From Christensenella sp964592155 (GTDB lineage: Bacteria; Bacillota; Clostridia; Christensenellales; Christensenellaceae): DNA of 46,478 nucleotides. Below, one piece after another: positions 7,641 to 16,225 of this stretch. The notes under the pieces are model-generated. The model searched no databases, was not told the origin of the DNA, and saw nothing but the letters and a program-made list of their open reading frames with translations. The stretch spans positions 1 through 46,478 of the forward strand of contig CAZQDA010000012.1 of the NCBI GenBank assembly GCA_964592155.1, read 5' to 3'. How positions within the stretch are numbered: position 1 is the first letter of the stretch; every line of letters begins with the position of its first letter. The translations under genes were made by a program, and so were the position numbers.

Positions 7641-8717
7641 ATGGCGAATGATACAATCATAATTTTAATTGCAATCGGCGTGCTGGCAATCCTGTGCATT
7701 GCGCTTTTGGCGCGAGGGAAAAAGCAAGACAACGGCAGGGATGCGGCGGATTTGCGCATGGAGATCACAAACCAGTTTCAGATGCTGTCCGGCATGATGA
7801 TGGATATGGTCCATAAAACCGCGGGCGCAAATAACCAGAGCGTGGAGCTTTTACGGCGAAGTGTGCAGGAAAAGCTGGATGAGATACAGCGGTCTGTGGA
7901 TCAGAAGCTGGATTCAACGCTGAAAAGCGGACTGAGCACTTCCTTTCAGCGGGTAAACGAGCAATTGCAGCAGGTTTATCAGAGCATGGGCGAGGTGCGC
8001 GCGCTGACAAATGGAATCGGTGATTTGAAAAATATTCTGGCAGGAGTCAAGACGCGCGGCATTTGGGGAGAGGTGCAGCTTTATAAGCTGTTGTCCGATT
8101 TTCTCGCGCCCTCTCAGTTTGAGGAAAATGCGCGTATCGCGCAGGATAACGCGGTGGAGTTTGCGGTGCGTATGCCGCGAGAAGAGGGCGGGGACGTTCT
8201 GCTTCCCATTGACTCTAAATTTCCTATGGATCGTTACGCGCGCGTGCTTGCCTTAAGCGAGGCAGGAGACGCGCAGGCGCTAAGTGCCGCCCAGAAAGAA
8301 TTTGTGCAGGCTGTGCTTGCGGAAGCAAAGAAGATCAGCGGAAAATATATTATGCCGCCCAAAACAACGGATTTTGCAATCATGTTTTTGCCCTCAGAAG
8401 GACTATACGCAGAGATCGTTCGGCTGGGACTGGTTGATAAGCTGCAAAGCAAATACCGCGTGATGGTTACGGGTCCGTCCACGCTGAGCGCATTTTTGAC
8501 GAGCCTGCAAACGGGATTCCGCACGCTTTCCATTCGTCAGCATTCGGCGGCGATTATTGATATGCTCAGCGCTGTGAAGGCGGAGTTTGAGACGTTTGCC
8601 GCCATGATCCAGAAAACGCAAAATTCACTTGCAGCGGCGCAGAATCATTTGGAAACTGTGCAAAAGCGGTCTATTCGTATAAAGACAAAGCTTGGTGATC
8701 TGGAGGAGTTGGATTAG
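7641..8717 (+). CDS. rmuC: RmuC family DNA recombination protein
   Basis: RmuC-type proteins are thought to limit inversions at inverted repeats through a nuclease-like domain. The 358-aa product has one N-terminal membrane anchor (about residues 4-22), a coiled-coil stretch (about 40-125) and the conserved RmuC core. The core is marked by LAGVKTRGIWGEVQL, LPIDSKFPMDRY, IMFLPSEGLYAEI and GPSTLSAFL. The ATG at 7641 is preceded by GAGGTG at good spacing; a GTG three codons earlier overlaps that site. It is monocistronic, with a terminator right after the stop. Confidence 0.93.
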   Translation: MANDTIIILIAIGVLAILCIALLARGKKQDNGRDAADLRMEITNQFQMLSGMMMDMVHKTAGANNQSVELLRRSVQEKLDEIQRSVDQKLDSTLKSGLSTSFQRVNEQLQQVYQSMGEVRALTNGIGDLKNILAGVKTRGIWGEVQLYKLLSDFLAPSQFEENARIAQDNAVEFAVRMPREEGGDVLLPIDSKFPMDRYARVLALSEAGDAQALSAAQKEFVQAVLAEAKKISGKYIMPPKTTDFAIMFLPSEGLYAEIVRLGLVDKLQSKYRVMVTGPSTLSAFLTSLQTGFRTLSIRQHSAAIIDMLSAVKAEFETFAAMIQKTQNSLAAAQNHLETVQKRSIRIKTKLGDLEELD

Positions 8718-8734
8718 CAGGAACCAGACGGAGG

Positions 8735-8767
8735 AAAGCCGGATTCACAGAAGGAAACCGGCTTTTG
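8735..8767 (+). terminator. Intrinsic terminator of rmuC
   Basis: AAAGCCGG (8735-8742) pairs with CCGGCTTT, followed by a short T-run. Confidence 0.6.
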
Positions 8768-8785
8768 AAGAAATTTGATATGCAG

Positions 8786-8806
8786 TAAAAGCAGAAGCGT
8801 TTCTGC
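8786..8806 (-). terminator. Possible terminator of the leftward epimerase-kinase operon
   Basis: On the minus strand GCAGAA and TTCTGC form a compact hairpin followed by TTTTA, about 30 bp beyond the HAD gene stop codon. Confidence 0.5.
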
Positions 8807-8832
8807 CTGAGCGCAGGAATGACCTGGAGCGA

Positions 8833-9474
8833 CTATAGCGAAGCAATCAGTTGCGGCGTAAGCTCTTTCATCTGCTCCAGCGAATGATCCGCATAAAAGG
8901 GTTTTTTTCCGTCATAGCGGAAGGAGACCACCTTCATGCCCGCACGCCTTGCCGAAACAAGCCCGTTATAAGAGTCTTCGATGACCGCACAGTTTTCCGG
9001 CAAAACGCCAAGCTGCTGCGCGCAGCACAGGAATACGTCGGGGGATGGCTTGTGGAAGGGGACGCTGTCGTGGTGCGCGATCGCATCCACCAAATGCGTT
9101 GCGCCATTGTGGAGCAGGGACGAGGCCACATTGAAATCAAAGTTGGAAGTGGCGATCCCCGTTTGATATCCTGCGTTTTTAAGCGACTCCAACGCGGCAA
9201 ACGCCCCTTGTATCGGCGGAATTTGAGCAGAAGAGAATTTTTCTCTCAAAGCCTGCTGTTCCAAAGCGACAAGCTCTTCCACGCTGAGCGGAATGGAATA
9301 TTTTTTTTGAAAATGCGTCCAGATGGAGGAAAGGGGAATCCCAAGGCAGAAATCAAGCTCTTCCTGCGTTAATGCAATGGAAAAACGCGCGGCGACCGCC
9401 TGATGCTGCCTGAGGCTTTCCGGTTCGGAATCCATCAGCACACCGTCCATATCGAATATAACTGCCTGAATCAA
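8833..9474 (-). CDS. HAD-superfamily phosphatase, beta-phosphoglucomutase-like subfamily
   Basis: A 213-aa HAD hydrolase acting on a small phosphorylated metabolite. Motif I is FDMDGVLMDSEP at the N-terminus, with nucleophile Asp and acid/base Asp. Motif II is the ATSNF threonine/serine and motif III a lysine in HKPSPDVF. Motif IV is VIEDSYNG. The helical cap fits the PGMB/phosphatase group. The frame is open far upstream, overlapping the kinase, but the only sensible start is TTG at 9474, preceded by AGGAG and giving the HAD motif at the N-terminus. It is last in the operon with a kinase, an epimerase and a GRE activase, so it probably removes phosphate from a sugar phosphate of that pathway. 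Confidence 0.88.
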   Translation of the reverse strand: MIQAVIFDMDGVLMDSEPESLRQHQAVAARFSIALTQEELDFCLGIPLSSIWTHFQKKYSIPLSVEELVALEQQALREKFSSAQIPPIQGAFAALESLKNAGYQTGIATSNFDFNVASSLLHNGATHLVDAIAHHDSVPFHKPSPDVFLCCAQQLGVLPENCAVIEDSYNGLVSARRAGMKVVSFRYDGKKPFYADHSLEQMKELTPQLIASL

Positions 9475-9493
9475 TTTATTTGCTCCTGTTCTG

Positions 9494-10438
9494 TTATGAT
9501 AGCGAAAGAGAGATTCCCTGTTCCTGCAAAAAGCGAAGCACGGACTGCTTGTTTTGGATGGAATTTTGTGCGCCAAGCTGCTGGGTGGTGAGCGCGCCGC
9601 ACGCACAGCCAAGGCGCAGCGCGTCCGCAACCGGCATGTGCCCCGCGATTCCGCGGGCAAAGCCTCCGATAAAACTATCGCCTGCGGCTGTGGTGTCAAC
9701 AGGCTTTACACGAAAGGCGGGCACAAAAAGCTCTTCTGATTGGCTTAAGAAATAAGCTCCTTTTTCTCCCAGCGTGATGACCACATTTTTGCACCCTTTT
9801 TGCAGGAACCATTCTCCGTTTTTCCTGCACCAGTCCTCTGTGCAAAGACCATCCCGCAGAATCTGCGTATAGCCCTCGCTTTCCGTCTCGTTGGGGACAA
9901 TATAGTCGAGACCTTCGAAGATGCAATCGGAAAGCGGAAGCGCAGGCGTGGGATTCACAATGGCAGGGATATGATTCTGCTTGGCAAGGGACAGGCCAAG
10001 CTCTACCACATCCATGTTAATCTCGAGCTGTGTGATGAAAAGATCGCAGTTTTTCAGCGTATCCTGCGCCGCCAAAACCGTTTCCATTGGGATTGTTTTG
10101 TTTGCGCCCGGGGTATGCACCAGCGTGTTATCGCCGTTTGCATCGATTGTAATGACGGCGCAACCTGTAGGGTGCGATGGATCGATGCGGATAAACTCCG
10201 TATGGATTCCCTTTTCTTTCAGTGTATTGAAGGCGATTGAGCCGTAATGGTCTTTTCCCAAATTCCCCGCAAAATAGACCTCAGCGTCAAGTTGCGCGGC
10301 CTGCACGGCCTGATTGGTGCCTTTTCCGCCGATAAAATTATCCACCGAACGTCCGTGTACGGTTTCGCCCTTTTTGGGCAGATGCTCTGTGGTGGTCACT
10401 ACGTCGAAATTGATACTTCCCAAGATAAAAATTTTCAT
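9494..10438 (-). CDS. PfkB family carbohydrate kinase, ribokinase-like
   Basis: Phosphorylates a sugar or related polyol with ATP. The 314-aa protein has the N-terminal GSINFDVV strand, the substrate loop GGKGTNQAVQAAQL (PfkB signature 1) and the C-terminal signature VDTTAAGDSFIGGF with catalytic base Asp254. Architecture is closest to ribokinase. The start follows AAAGGAGG. It sits 14 bp after the epimerase gene and just ahead of the HAD phosphatase. With the epimerase and ABC transporter across the divergent promoter, it suggests intake and phosphorylation of a pentose, hexulose or analogue. The exact substrate cannot be read from sequence. Confidence 0.9.
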   Translation of the reverse strand: MKIFILGSINFDVVTTTEHLPKKGETVHGRSVDNFIGGKGTNQAVQAAQLDAEVYFAGNLGKDHYGSIAFNTLKEKGIHTEFIRIDPSHPTGCAVITIDANGDNTLVHTPGANKTIPMETVLAAQDTLKNCDLFITQLEINMDVVELGLSLAKQNHIPAIVNPTPALPLSDCIFEGLDYIVPNETESEGYTQILRDGLCTEDWCRKNGEWFLQKGCKNVVITLGEKGAYFLSQSEELFVPAFRVKPVDTTAAGDSFIGGFARGIAGHMPVADALRLGCACGALTTQQLGAQNSIQNKQSVLRFLQEQGISLSLS

Positions 10439-10452
10439 CTGTAGCCTCCTTT

Positions 10453-11130
10453 TTAGCGGAGCGCGTTATTGATGTCTGATTCCATGATGCTCCATGCTTT
10501 GCTGATATCACTGTCCATGCCGAAAAGCCCTGTGGAGCCGACCACAAAGCATTCCGCTCCCGCGTCATACAGACGGCGGTAGGTGGATTTGTTGCACGAG
10601 CCGTCCACTTCAATGAGATAATGATATCCGTTTTCCTCACGGAGTTTGCGGGCTGCGGAAACCTTGGTGAGGGATTCTTCGATGAATTTTTGGCCGGGGT
10701 ATCCCGGGTCAACCGTCATAAATGTGAGCTTATCCGCAAGGTGGATATACGGCAGCAGCAGATCGAGCGGCGCGGCGGGGTTGATATAGAAGCCGACCAT
10801 CTGTCCTGCCTCATGAATCATGCGGATCAGGCGAAACACCTTGTTTTGTACGATTTCAGGGGGCAGGGTGATGCAGGCTGCGCCGGAATCGAGGCAAAGC
10901 TTGATTAAATCTTCATCAATATTGTCCACCATTAGGTGAGCGTCCTGCGGAATGGAAGAAATTTTGCTTAATTGCTCCATAAAGCAGGGCGCAAGGCAAA
11001 GATTTTTCACATAATGCCAGTCCAGAATGTCGATATGATAATAATCGGATTTGGTGTCAAGGAAGCTGATCTCTTTGGCAACGTTCATCATATCCATGCA
11101 CATAAGTGAGGTGGAAATTTTTACTTTCAT
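10453..11130 (-). CDS. Ribulose-phosphate 3-epimerase family; AlsE-like
   Basis: A TIM-barrel metal-dependent epimerase of 225 aa that inverts C3 of a ketose phosphate. Motifs are SLMCMDMMN at the N-terminus, YYHIDILDWH (metal ligands His and Asp), AHLMV, MTVDPGYPGQKF, EVDGSCNKSTY and the phosphate-binding VGSTGLFG. SLMCMD, EVDGSCN and the GLF ending are more like D-allulose-6-phosphate 3-epimerase (AlsE) than general Rpe. The usual DGHF is replaced by DWHY, a change near the active site. Start follows a GGAGG site. Adjacent kinase and CUT2 transporter support a sugar role. AlsE identity is inference from motifs. Confidence 0.88.
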   Translation of the reverse strand: MKVKISTSLMCMDMMNVAKEISFLDTKSDYYHIDILDWHYVKNLCLAPCFMEQLSKISSIPQDAHLMVDNIDEDLIKLCLDSGAACITLPPEIVQNKVFRLIRMIHEAGQMVGFYINPAAPLDLLLPYIHLADKLTFMTVDPGYPGQKFIEESLTKVSAARKLREENGYHYLIEVDGSCNKSTYRRLYDAGAECFVVGSTGLFGMDSDISKAWSIMESDINNALR

Positions 11131-11166
11131 ATTTGGATTCCTCCATGTTTGATATTTTATTTTGCG

Positions 11167-12066
11167 TCAGCCGCCGATTTGCGCGGCGGTCCCCACGCGT
11201 GTAAAAAGTGGCACAAACGCTTGCAGCGCGGATTCCTCCACGCGATTATATTGTTCAAAGGGGTAAGGGAGCCCCAGCATCTTATATTTGCGGGAGCCGT
11301 ATTGATGAAAGGGCAGCAGATGCACGGCGCCAATATGGAGCTTTTGACAGAGCGCGGCATATTCGTTCATCACCCCGGCGTCAAGGTTTACGCCGGGAAT
11401 CACAGGGATGCGCAGCACAAGGTCCTTTTTGCAGCTTGTAAGAAAAGTAAGATTTTCAAGGATCAGGCGGTTGTCCGTACCGGTGAATGCCTTGTGGATG
11501 TTTGGATCCAGATGCTTTAAATCAAAATAAAACAAGTCGACATACGGCATTGCCGCGGATAGGGTTTCAGGAGCAACATAACCGCAGGTTTCAACCACGG
11601 TATGAATCCCGTTCTTTTTTAGTTCTTTTAACAGGGCAAGACAGAACTCTTTTTGGAAAAACGGCTCTCCCCCTGAAAGCGTCACACCGCCCCCTGAAAC
11701 ATCAAAAAATAGCTTATCCTTCAGCAGGAAACAAACCAGTTCGTTAAGCTCATATGATTTGCTGTCCATATAAAAGGAGCGGGTGGGGCAAACCTGCGCG
11801 CAAGCAAAACATTCCGTACACTTTTGGCGGTCAAACAAAATTTTCCCTTTGGAAAAATGAATGGCGCCGCTGCCGCACGCCGCCGCGCATGTGCCGCAGG
11901 CAAGGCATTTGTTTGAGTCGTGAAACAAAGAAGGGGATAACGTTCCGGATTCCGGATTGGAGCACCAGCTGCATCGCAACGGACAGCCTTTGAGGAAAAC
12001 GGTTGTTCTGATACCGGGCCCGTCATGGATTGAAAATGGTTGAATATTAAAAATCTGTCCTTCCAT
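11167..12066 (-). CDS. Glycyl radical enzyme activase (radical SAM), locus 1
   Basis: Installs the glycyl radical on a partner GRE using S-adenosylmethionine and a [4Fe-4S] cluster. The radical SAM triad is in CPLRCSWC (CX3CX2C), after FSIHDGPGIRTTVFLKG. A ferredoxin-like insertion with two four-cysteine clusters follows (CLACGTCAAAC and CTECFACAQVC, about residues 54-95), then the SAM-binding TLSGGEP. This 299-aa plan is that of activases for non-PFL GREs. No GRE lies in the same operon; the likely partner is the GRE at 17985 across the divergent promoter, sharing the CCAATA control region. It leads an operon with epimerase, kinase and HAD genes. Confidence 0.93.
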   Translation of the reverse strand: MEGQIFNIQPFSIHDGPGIRTTVFLKGCPLRCSWCSNPESGTLSPSLFHDSNKCLACGTCAAACGSGAIHFSKGKILFDRQKCTECFACAQVCPTRSFYMDSKSYELNELVCFLLKDKLFFDVSGGGVTLSGGEPFFQKEFCLALLKELKKNGIHTVVETCGYVAPETLSAAMPYVDLFYFDLKHLDPNIHKAFTGTDNRLILENLTFLTSCKKDLVLRIPVIPGVNLDAGVMNEYAALCQKLHIGAVHLLPFHQYGSRKYKMLGLPYPFEQYNRVEESALQAFVPLFTRVGTAAQIGG

Positions 12067-12166
12067 AATAAGACGGAAAATCCTTTCAAATAAAGATATA
12101 TGGCGGTCCTGAAACTATATTGGAGGGATAAATCAGGCGTGGCGGGACCGTCGCCCTCTGAAATCT

Positions 12167-12195
12167 AGAATAGCATGGAAGAAATAAAAGGTCAA
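12167..12195 (-). promoter_or_regulatory. Leftward promoter of the activase-epimerase operon
   Basis: On the minus strand TTGACC (12190-12195) and TATTCT (12167-12172) are 17 bp apart. The -35 box overlaps the outermost member of the CCAATA array. Confidence 0.65.
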
Positions 12196-12322
12196 TAAAA
12201 ATCCAATAAAATACCAATATATTTTGATTGACAACCAATAAATAGCGTGGTAATATTGCTTTAAAGCCAATGATACAGTTTGAAATCCAATATAATACGC
12301 TTTAAAAATTGGAAATCCAATA
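12192..12322. repeat. Phased CCAATA box array between divergent GRE-locus operons
   Basis: CCAATA-type hexamers in the same orientation start at 12192 (TCAATA), 12203, 12214, 12235, 12267 (CCAATG), 12287 and 12317. Intervals are 11, 11, 21, 32, 20 and 30 bp, close to whole turns of the helix. The last box is part of the palindrome ATTGGAAATCCAAT. Boxes lie upstream of, within and downstream of the rightward promoter, and one touches the leftward -35. This looks like a multi-site operator; the locus DeoR-family protein is the obvious candidate ligand, by inference. The 12067-12431 gap holds no gene. Confidence 0.65.
12228..12256 (+). promoter_or_regulatory. Rightward promoter of the locus 1 transporter-GRE operon
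   Basis: A consensus TTGACA (12228-12233), a 17-bp spacer and TAATAT (12251-12256). A CCAATA box occupies the spacer, so a bound regulator would block polymerase. Start near 12263 leaves a leader of about 170 nt. Confidence 0.75.
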
Positions 12323-12431
12323 TTTATCCGAATGAGATACCAACTGAATGTGTCCGGAATAAGTAATCTTTGCAGTTTCATTTTGGTCGCCCAGCGCGAT
12401 ACAAAGTAAAGAATATCTAGGAGGAAGAAAA

Positions 12432-13634
12432 ATGAAAAAGAAACTTACAATGGTTCTGGCAGTCGTAATCGTTGCAGTTCTGGCGCTTACGGCATGCGCG
12501 CCGGCGGCTCCGGCAGCGTCGGCTTCCGCAGAAGCGCCGGCAGAGGCAAGCACCCCTGCATCCGCAGAAGCAAGCGCCCCGGCACAAAGCGCGGAAGCAT
12601 CCGCCTCAGCAGGAGCGGCTGATTCCGGTTTGCCCGCAGCGGATGTTGCAGAGCAGGGCATCGATTATTATGACGGCGCAATGACGTATGCGGAAGCGAA
12701 AGAAAAATTAGGGCCGCTGCCGGTCAGTGCAGAAGAGGTTAAGATCGGTTACGTGTGCAAAGCGTTCGAAAATGAATTCTGGCGGATGCAAAAAGAAGGC
12801 GCAGAAAAAGCGGCTGAAGACCTGAAAGCGGCGGGAATGAACATCACAATGGATGTGAGATCCGCACAGGCCGAAACGGACGAGCAGGGCCAGCTTGCGG
12901 TGATGAGCGATATGATCAACAAAAAATATAATGGCTTGCTCGTTTCCCCAATTGCGGAAGGCAACCTGCTTCCCGGCGTTGAAAATGCGGCCAAAGAAGG
13001 AATCGCGATGACAGTTGTAAACGATGCGTTTATGCCGCAAATTCCGGTAACGGTTGGCGCGTGGCATCTGGAAGCGGCAGAGCTTGCGGCGCAGTGGGTC
13101 AATGAGAAAATCGGCGGAGAGGGCAAGGTAGCCATCATTCAGGGACTCCCGAAAGCGCCTCCGGCAAGAACGCGTACGGAAGGATTTAAAAACTGGTTTG
13201 CAAAAAATAATCCCAAAGTAGAGGTTGTTGCAATCCAGAACGCAGACTGGGACAGAATGAAAGCAAAAGATGTGGCGGACGTTTGGATGAAGCAATATCC
13301 GGACTTAAAAGCAATCTATGCAAACAATGACACGATGGCAATGGGCGCGCTGGAAGCTGTAAAAGCAGCGGACAAACTGGGCGAATGCCTGGTGGTTGGC
13401 ACGGATGGTACCAGCGAAGCCAGAGGATCGATCGAAGGGGGCGGATTAAGCGCCACGGTTGATTCTTTCCCATACTACATGTCGCAGATCGGAACGGAAA
13501 TGCTGCTCCGCCAGATTGCAGGGCAGGATGTACCGAAAGTAATCTACAGCCCGCAGGCAATCATCGATTCAACCAATGTAAAAGAAGATCCTGCAAAGCT
13601 GATCGGCTGGACGGGAATTGAAGTAGCGAAATAA
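12432..13634 (+). CDS. Sugar ABC transporter substrate-binding lipoprotein, locus 1
   Basis: Extracytoplasmic receptor of a CUT2 (ribose-type) importer, 400 aa. It has a lipoprotein signal with lipobox LTAC (Cys about 17-22). An Ala/Ser/Glu/Pro-rich linker of about 45 residues follows, probably spanning the wall. The periplasmic-binding-protein-4 domain runs from about residue 90 to the end. The GYVCKAFENEFW strand opens the domain and ANNDTMAMGALEAVKAA is the conserved hinge helix. Ribosome site TAGGAGG is strong. First gene of the rightward operon. CUT2 receptors bind pentoses, hexoses, inositols or AI-2; which one applies here is not visible. Confidence 0.93.
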   Translation: MKKKLTMVLAVVIVAVLALTACAPAAPAASASAEAPAEASTPASAEASAPAQSAEASASAGAADSGLPAADVAEQGIDYYDGAMTYAEAKEKLGPLPVSAEEVKIGYVCKAFENEFWRMQKEGAEKAAEDLKAAGMNITMDVRSAQAETDEQGQLAVMSDMINKKYNGLLVSPIAEGNLLPGVENAAKEGIAMTVVNDAFMPQIPVTVGAWHLEAAELAAQWVNEKIGGEGKVAIIQGLPKAPPARTRTEGFKNWFAKNNPKVEVVAIQNADWDRMKAKDVADVWMKQYPDLKAIYANNDTMAMGALEAVKAADKLGECLVVGTDGTSEARGSIEGGGLSATVDSFPYYMSQIGTEMLLRQIAGQDVPKVIYSPQAIIDSTNVKEDPAKLIGWTGIEVAK

Positions 13635-13658
13635 ACAAACACAAAGAAGGGCATGGCA

Positions 13659-13714
13659 CGGCGCAACAGGGTTTGCGCCGGCTGTGCGCTTAACAGGCTT
13701 TGGGGTACCCCAAA
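13659..13714 (+). other. Two intercistronic hairpins between receptor and ATPase genes
   Basis: CGGCGCAA/TTGCGCCG (13659-13680) and the perfect 16-bp palindrome TTTGGGGTACCCCAAA (13699-13714) lie in the 104-bp gap. Neither is followed by a T-run on the plus strand. They probably stabilise the upstream receptor mRNA or attenuate read-through, which would yield more receptor than ATPase. Role is inferred. Confidence 0.5.
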
Positions 13715-13738
13715 AAACGTAATAAGGGTGTATGAGTC

Positions 13739-15226
13739 ATGGAAAATTATATTGAATTTAAAAACATCACAAAAATTTTCCCTGGACAAAGAGCGTTAAA
13801 CGATGTGTCGTTCAGCGTGAAACAAGGGGAAATCCATGCGCTGCTCGGTGAAAACGGGGCGGGGAAATCCACACTGCTCAATATTTTATTCGGAAGCTTT
13901 CCGGCTACAGAAGGGGAAATATTGATTGAAGGGAACAGGGTTTCTTTCAACAATGCAAATGAAGCGATCCGGCACGGTATTTCAAAGGTCCATCAGGAAA
14001 TCAATATTATTCCGGAGCTTACGGTGGCGGAAAACGTCATGCTTGGCTCTGAACCGATGAAGGGGATCATGGTGGATAAGCGCAAAATGTTTCAGGAGAC
14101 GGACGAGATATTGAAAACCATGAAGTGTACGTTTCGCGCAAGGGATAAAATGAAGAGCCTGAGCACCGGGCATAAGCAAATGGTGCAGATTGCAAAGGCG
14201 CTTTATACAAACGCAAAGATTATTGCGTTTGACGAACCGACCTCGTCTCTTTCGGATGCGGAAGTGGAAATTCTGTTTGAGGTCATTGCGGATTTGAAGG
14301 CAAAGGGCATCACGATACTTTATATCAGCCACAAGCTGAATGAGATTTTTGAAATTTGCGACCGTGCGTCAATTTTAAGGGATGGAATGTTCATCAAAAC
14401 ATTGGACATCGCAGGCACGTCCAAAGACGAGCTGATCAACTGCATGGTTGGACGCGACGTATCCATGTTTGCAAAACGCACGAGACCGTCAAGGGTTGTG
14501 GAAGGGCAGACGGTGCTTACCGTGGAAAACCTGACCGGAGCGGAGTTTGAAAACGTGAGCTTTCAACTGAAAAAGGGAGAAATTCTGGGTTTTTTCGGTC
14601 TGGTGGGCGCGGGACGCACGGAGGTCATGAAAGGGCTGTTTGGCGCAAACAGGGTGTTTTCCGGAGAGGGAAAATTGAACGGAACAGAGCTTTGCAAAAG
14701 CCCGAAGGATTCGGTGAAGGCAAAGCTTGCCTATATTTCTGAGAACAGGAAAGAAGAGGGATTTGTAAAAAATCTCAATAATGGAGACAACATTGCACTT
14801 GCGGCAATTGACAAATTTAAAAAAGGAATTTTCATCAATCGCAGTCAAAAGATGGAAAATGCTGAAAAACAAGGGAAAATCGTAGGATTGAGCCCTAACG
14901 ATCCGGAATTTATGACATACAACCTGTCGGGCGGAAACGCGCAAAAGGTCATTTTGGCAAAGTGGTTGTCAACGGATGCGGACGTTGTGATTTTTGATGA
15001 GCCGACCAAGGGAATCGACATCGGTGCAAAAGCTGATATTTACAAGATGATGGAGGACATGGTGGAGGACGGCAAGTCTATCATCATGGTGTCTTCCGAG
15101 CTGACGGAGATTATCGGCATCAGCGACCGGATACTGGTGATGAAAGAAGGACGCATCACGGCGGAGATTAACAATGTCGACCTGGAAGAAAGCGATGTAT
15201 TAAAGTATGCGGTAGGAGGGGCCTGA
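13739..15226 (+). CDS. Sugar ABC transporter ATPase, double-domain RbsA type
   Basis: Energises the CUT2 importer from the cytoplasmic face. The 495-aa protein has two ABC domains. Domain 1 has Walker A GENGAGKST (about 36-44), the signature LSTGHKQMVQIAKAL and Walker B IIAFDEPTSSLS. Domain 2 has a degenerate Walker A (GLVGAGRTEVMK), signature LSGGNAQKVILAKWL and Walker B VVIFDEPTKGID. The degenerate second Walker A is normal for RbsA/MglA proteins. The stop overlaps the permease start (ATGA), so translation is coupled. Confidence 0.95.
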   Translation: MENYIEFKNITKIFPGQRALNDVSFSVKQGEIHALLGENGAGKSTLLNILFGSFPATEGEILIEGNRVSFNNANEAIRHGISKVHQEINIIPELTVAENVMLGSEPMKGIMVDKRKMFQETDEILKTMKCTFRARDKMKSLSTGHKQMVQIAKALYTNAKIIAFDEPTSSLSDAEVEILFEVIADLKAKGITILYISHKLNEIFEICDRASILRDGMFIKTLDIAGTSKDELINCMVGRDVSMFAKRTRPSRVVEGQTVLTVENLTGAEFENVSFQLKKGEILGFFGLVGAGRTEVMKGLFGANRVFSGEGKLNGTELCKSPKDSVKAKLAYISENRKEEGFVKNLNNGDNIALAAIDKFKKGIFINRSQKMENAEKQGKIVGLSPNDPEFMTYNLSGGNAQKVILAKWLSTDADVVIFDEPTKGIDIGAKADIYKMMEDMVEDGKSIIMVSSELTEIIGISDRILVMKEGRITAEINNVDLEESDVLKYAVGGA

Positions 15227-16212
15227 TGATGGAAAACACAAAAAAGTTTATCAAAAATAACAGCCGGGAATTCAGCGTTGTCGTAACGATTATCGTCATG
15301 TTTTTAATTTTCGGTATCATTGAGCCGATTTATGTGTCGGCAAATAATATTCGTGATATTGTGGAGCAATCTACGATCTATGGCTTGATGGGCGTGGGAA
15401 TCACGCTGGTGATCATAACGGGCGGCATCGATTTATCGGTGGGCTCTGTGCTGGCTCTGGATGGCGCGATTGTCGCGCAGATGGTGGTGGCGGGGGTCAA
15501 TCCGCTTGTGTGCGTGATTGTGGGACTTCTTTTTGGTTTCGCGGCAGGCGCGGCCAACGGCTTTCTGGTGGCAAAGCTGGGCCTGCAGCCGTTTATTGCG
15601 ACGATGGGCACCATGTCGATTTACAGGGGGCTTGCCTATGTCGTCACGAACGGATATCCGGTGCTGGGCGTTACGGACGACTACAGAACGCTGGTGGACG
15701 GCGAGCTGTTTCCGTTTATCAGGGTATCGGTTATTATCTTTGTGGTGTTCACGATCCTGATGTATATTCTTTTGAAAAAGACCAAGCTGGGTACCTATAC
15801 CTATGCGATTGGCGGCAATGAAGAAGCATCCAAGCTGTCCGGCGTAACGGTGGACAAAACCAAAATATTGATTTATGGAATCGGCATGATGGGTACGGCG
15901 CTCGCGGCGATCATCCAGATTGGCAAGCTGGGCACGGGAGACCCGACCACAGGGCAGGGCTATGAGCTCAACGCTATCGCGGCGGCGGCAATCGGCGGCA
16001 CAAGCATGGCCGGCGGAAGGGGAAACGCATTCGGCACGTTTTTGGGAGCCGTTTTATTTGCGGGGCTGAAGGTAGGGCTCATTGTGCTCGGCGTGGATAC
16101 GTTCTATCAGTTTATCGCCACGGGCGCGGTGATTGTCATAGCGGCAAACATCGAGGTAATACAGACAAAATTTGCCAACAAGGCAAATAAGAATGTGCAG
16201 CGAGCACATTAG
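15226..16212 (+). CDS. Sugar ABC transporter permease, RbsC type
   Basis: The membrane channel of the CUT2 importer (BPD_transp_2 family), 328 aa with eight to ten hydrophobic segments. Family motifs are GITLVIITGGIDLSVGS near residue 65 and the cytoplasmic coupling motif ALAAIIQIG...IAAAAIGGTSMAGGRG near residue 240. Start ATG overlaps the ATPase stop by one base; a second ATG follows immediately. A single permease gene implies a homodimer channel. Confidence 0.94.
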   Translation: MMENTKKFIKNNSREFSVVVTIIVMFLIFGIIEPIYVSANNIRDIVEQSTIYGLMGVGITLVIITGGIDLSVGSVLALDGAIVAQMVVAGVNPLVCVIVGLLFGFAAGAANGFLVAKLGLQPFIATMGTMSIYRGLAYVVTNGYPVLGVTDDYRTLVDGELFPFIRVSVIIFVVFTILMYILLKKTKLGTYTYAIGGNEEASKLSGVTVDKTKILIYGIGMMGTALAAIIQIGKLGTGDPTTGQGYELNAIAAAAIGGTSMAGGRGNAFGTFLGAVLFAGLKVGLIVLGVDTFYQFIATGAVIVIAANIEVIQTKFANKANKNVQRAH

Positions 16213-16225
16213 GAGGAGGCATACT

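Noticed and set aside
9475..9699. N-terminal extension of the HAD protein
   Set aside because: It overlaps the kinase gene in another frame, is Arg/Ser/Pro-rich nonsense and precedes the HAD motif that should be N-terminal.
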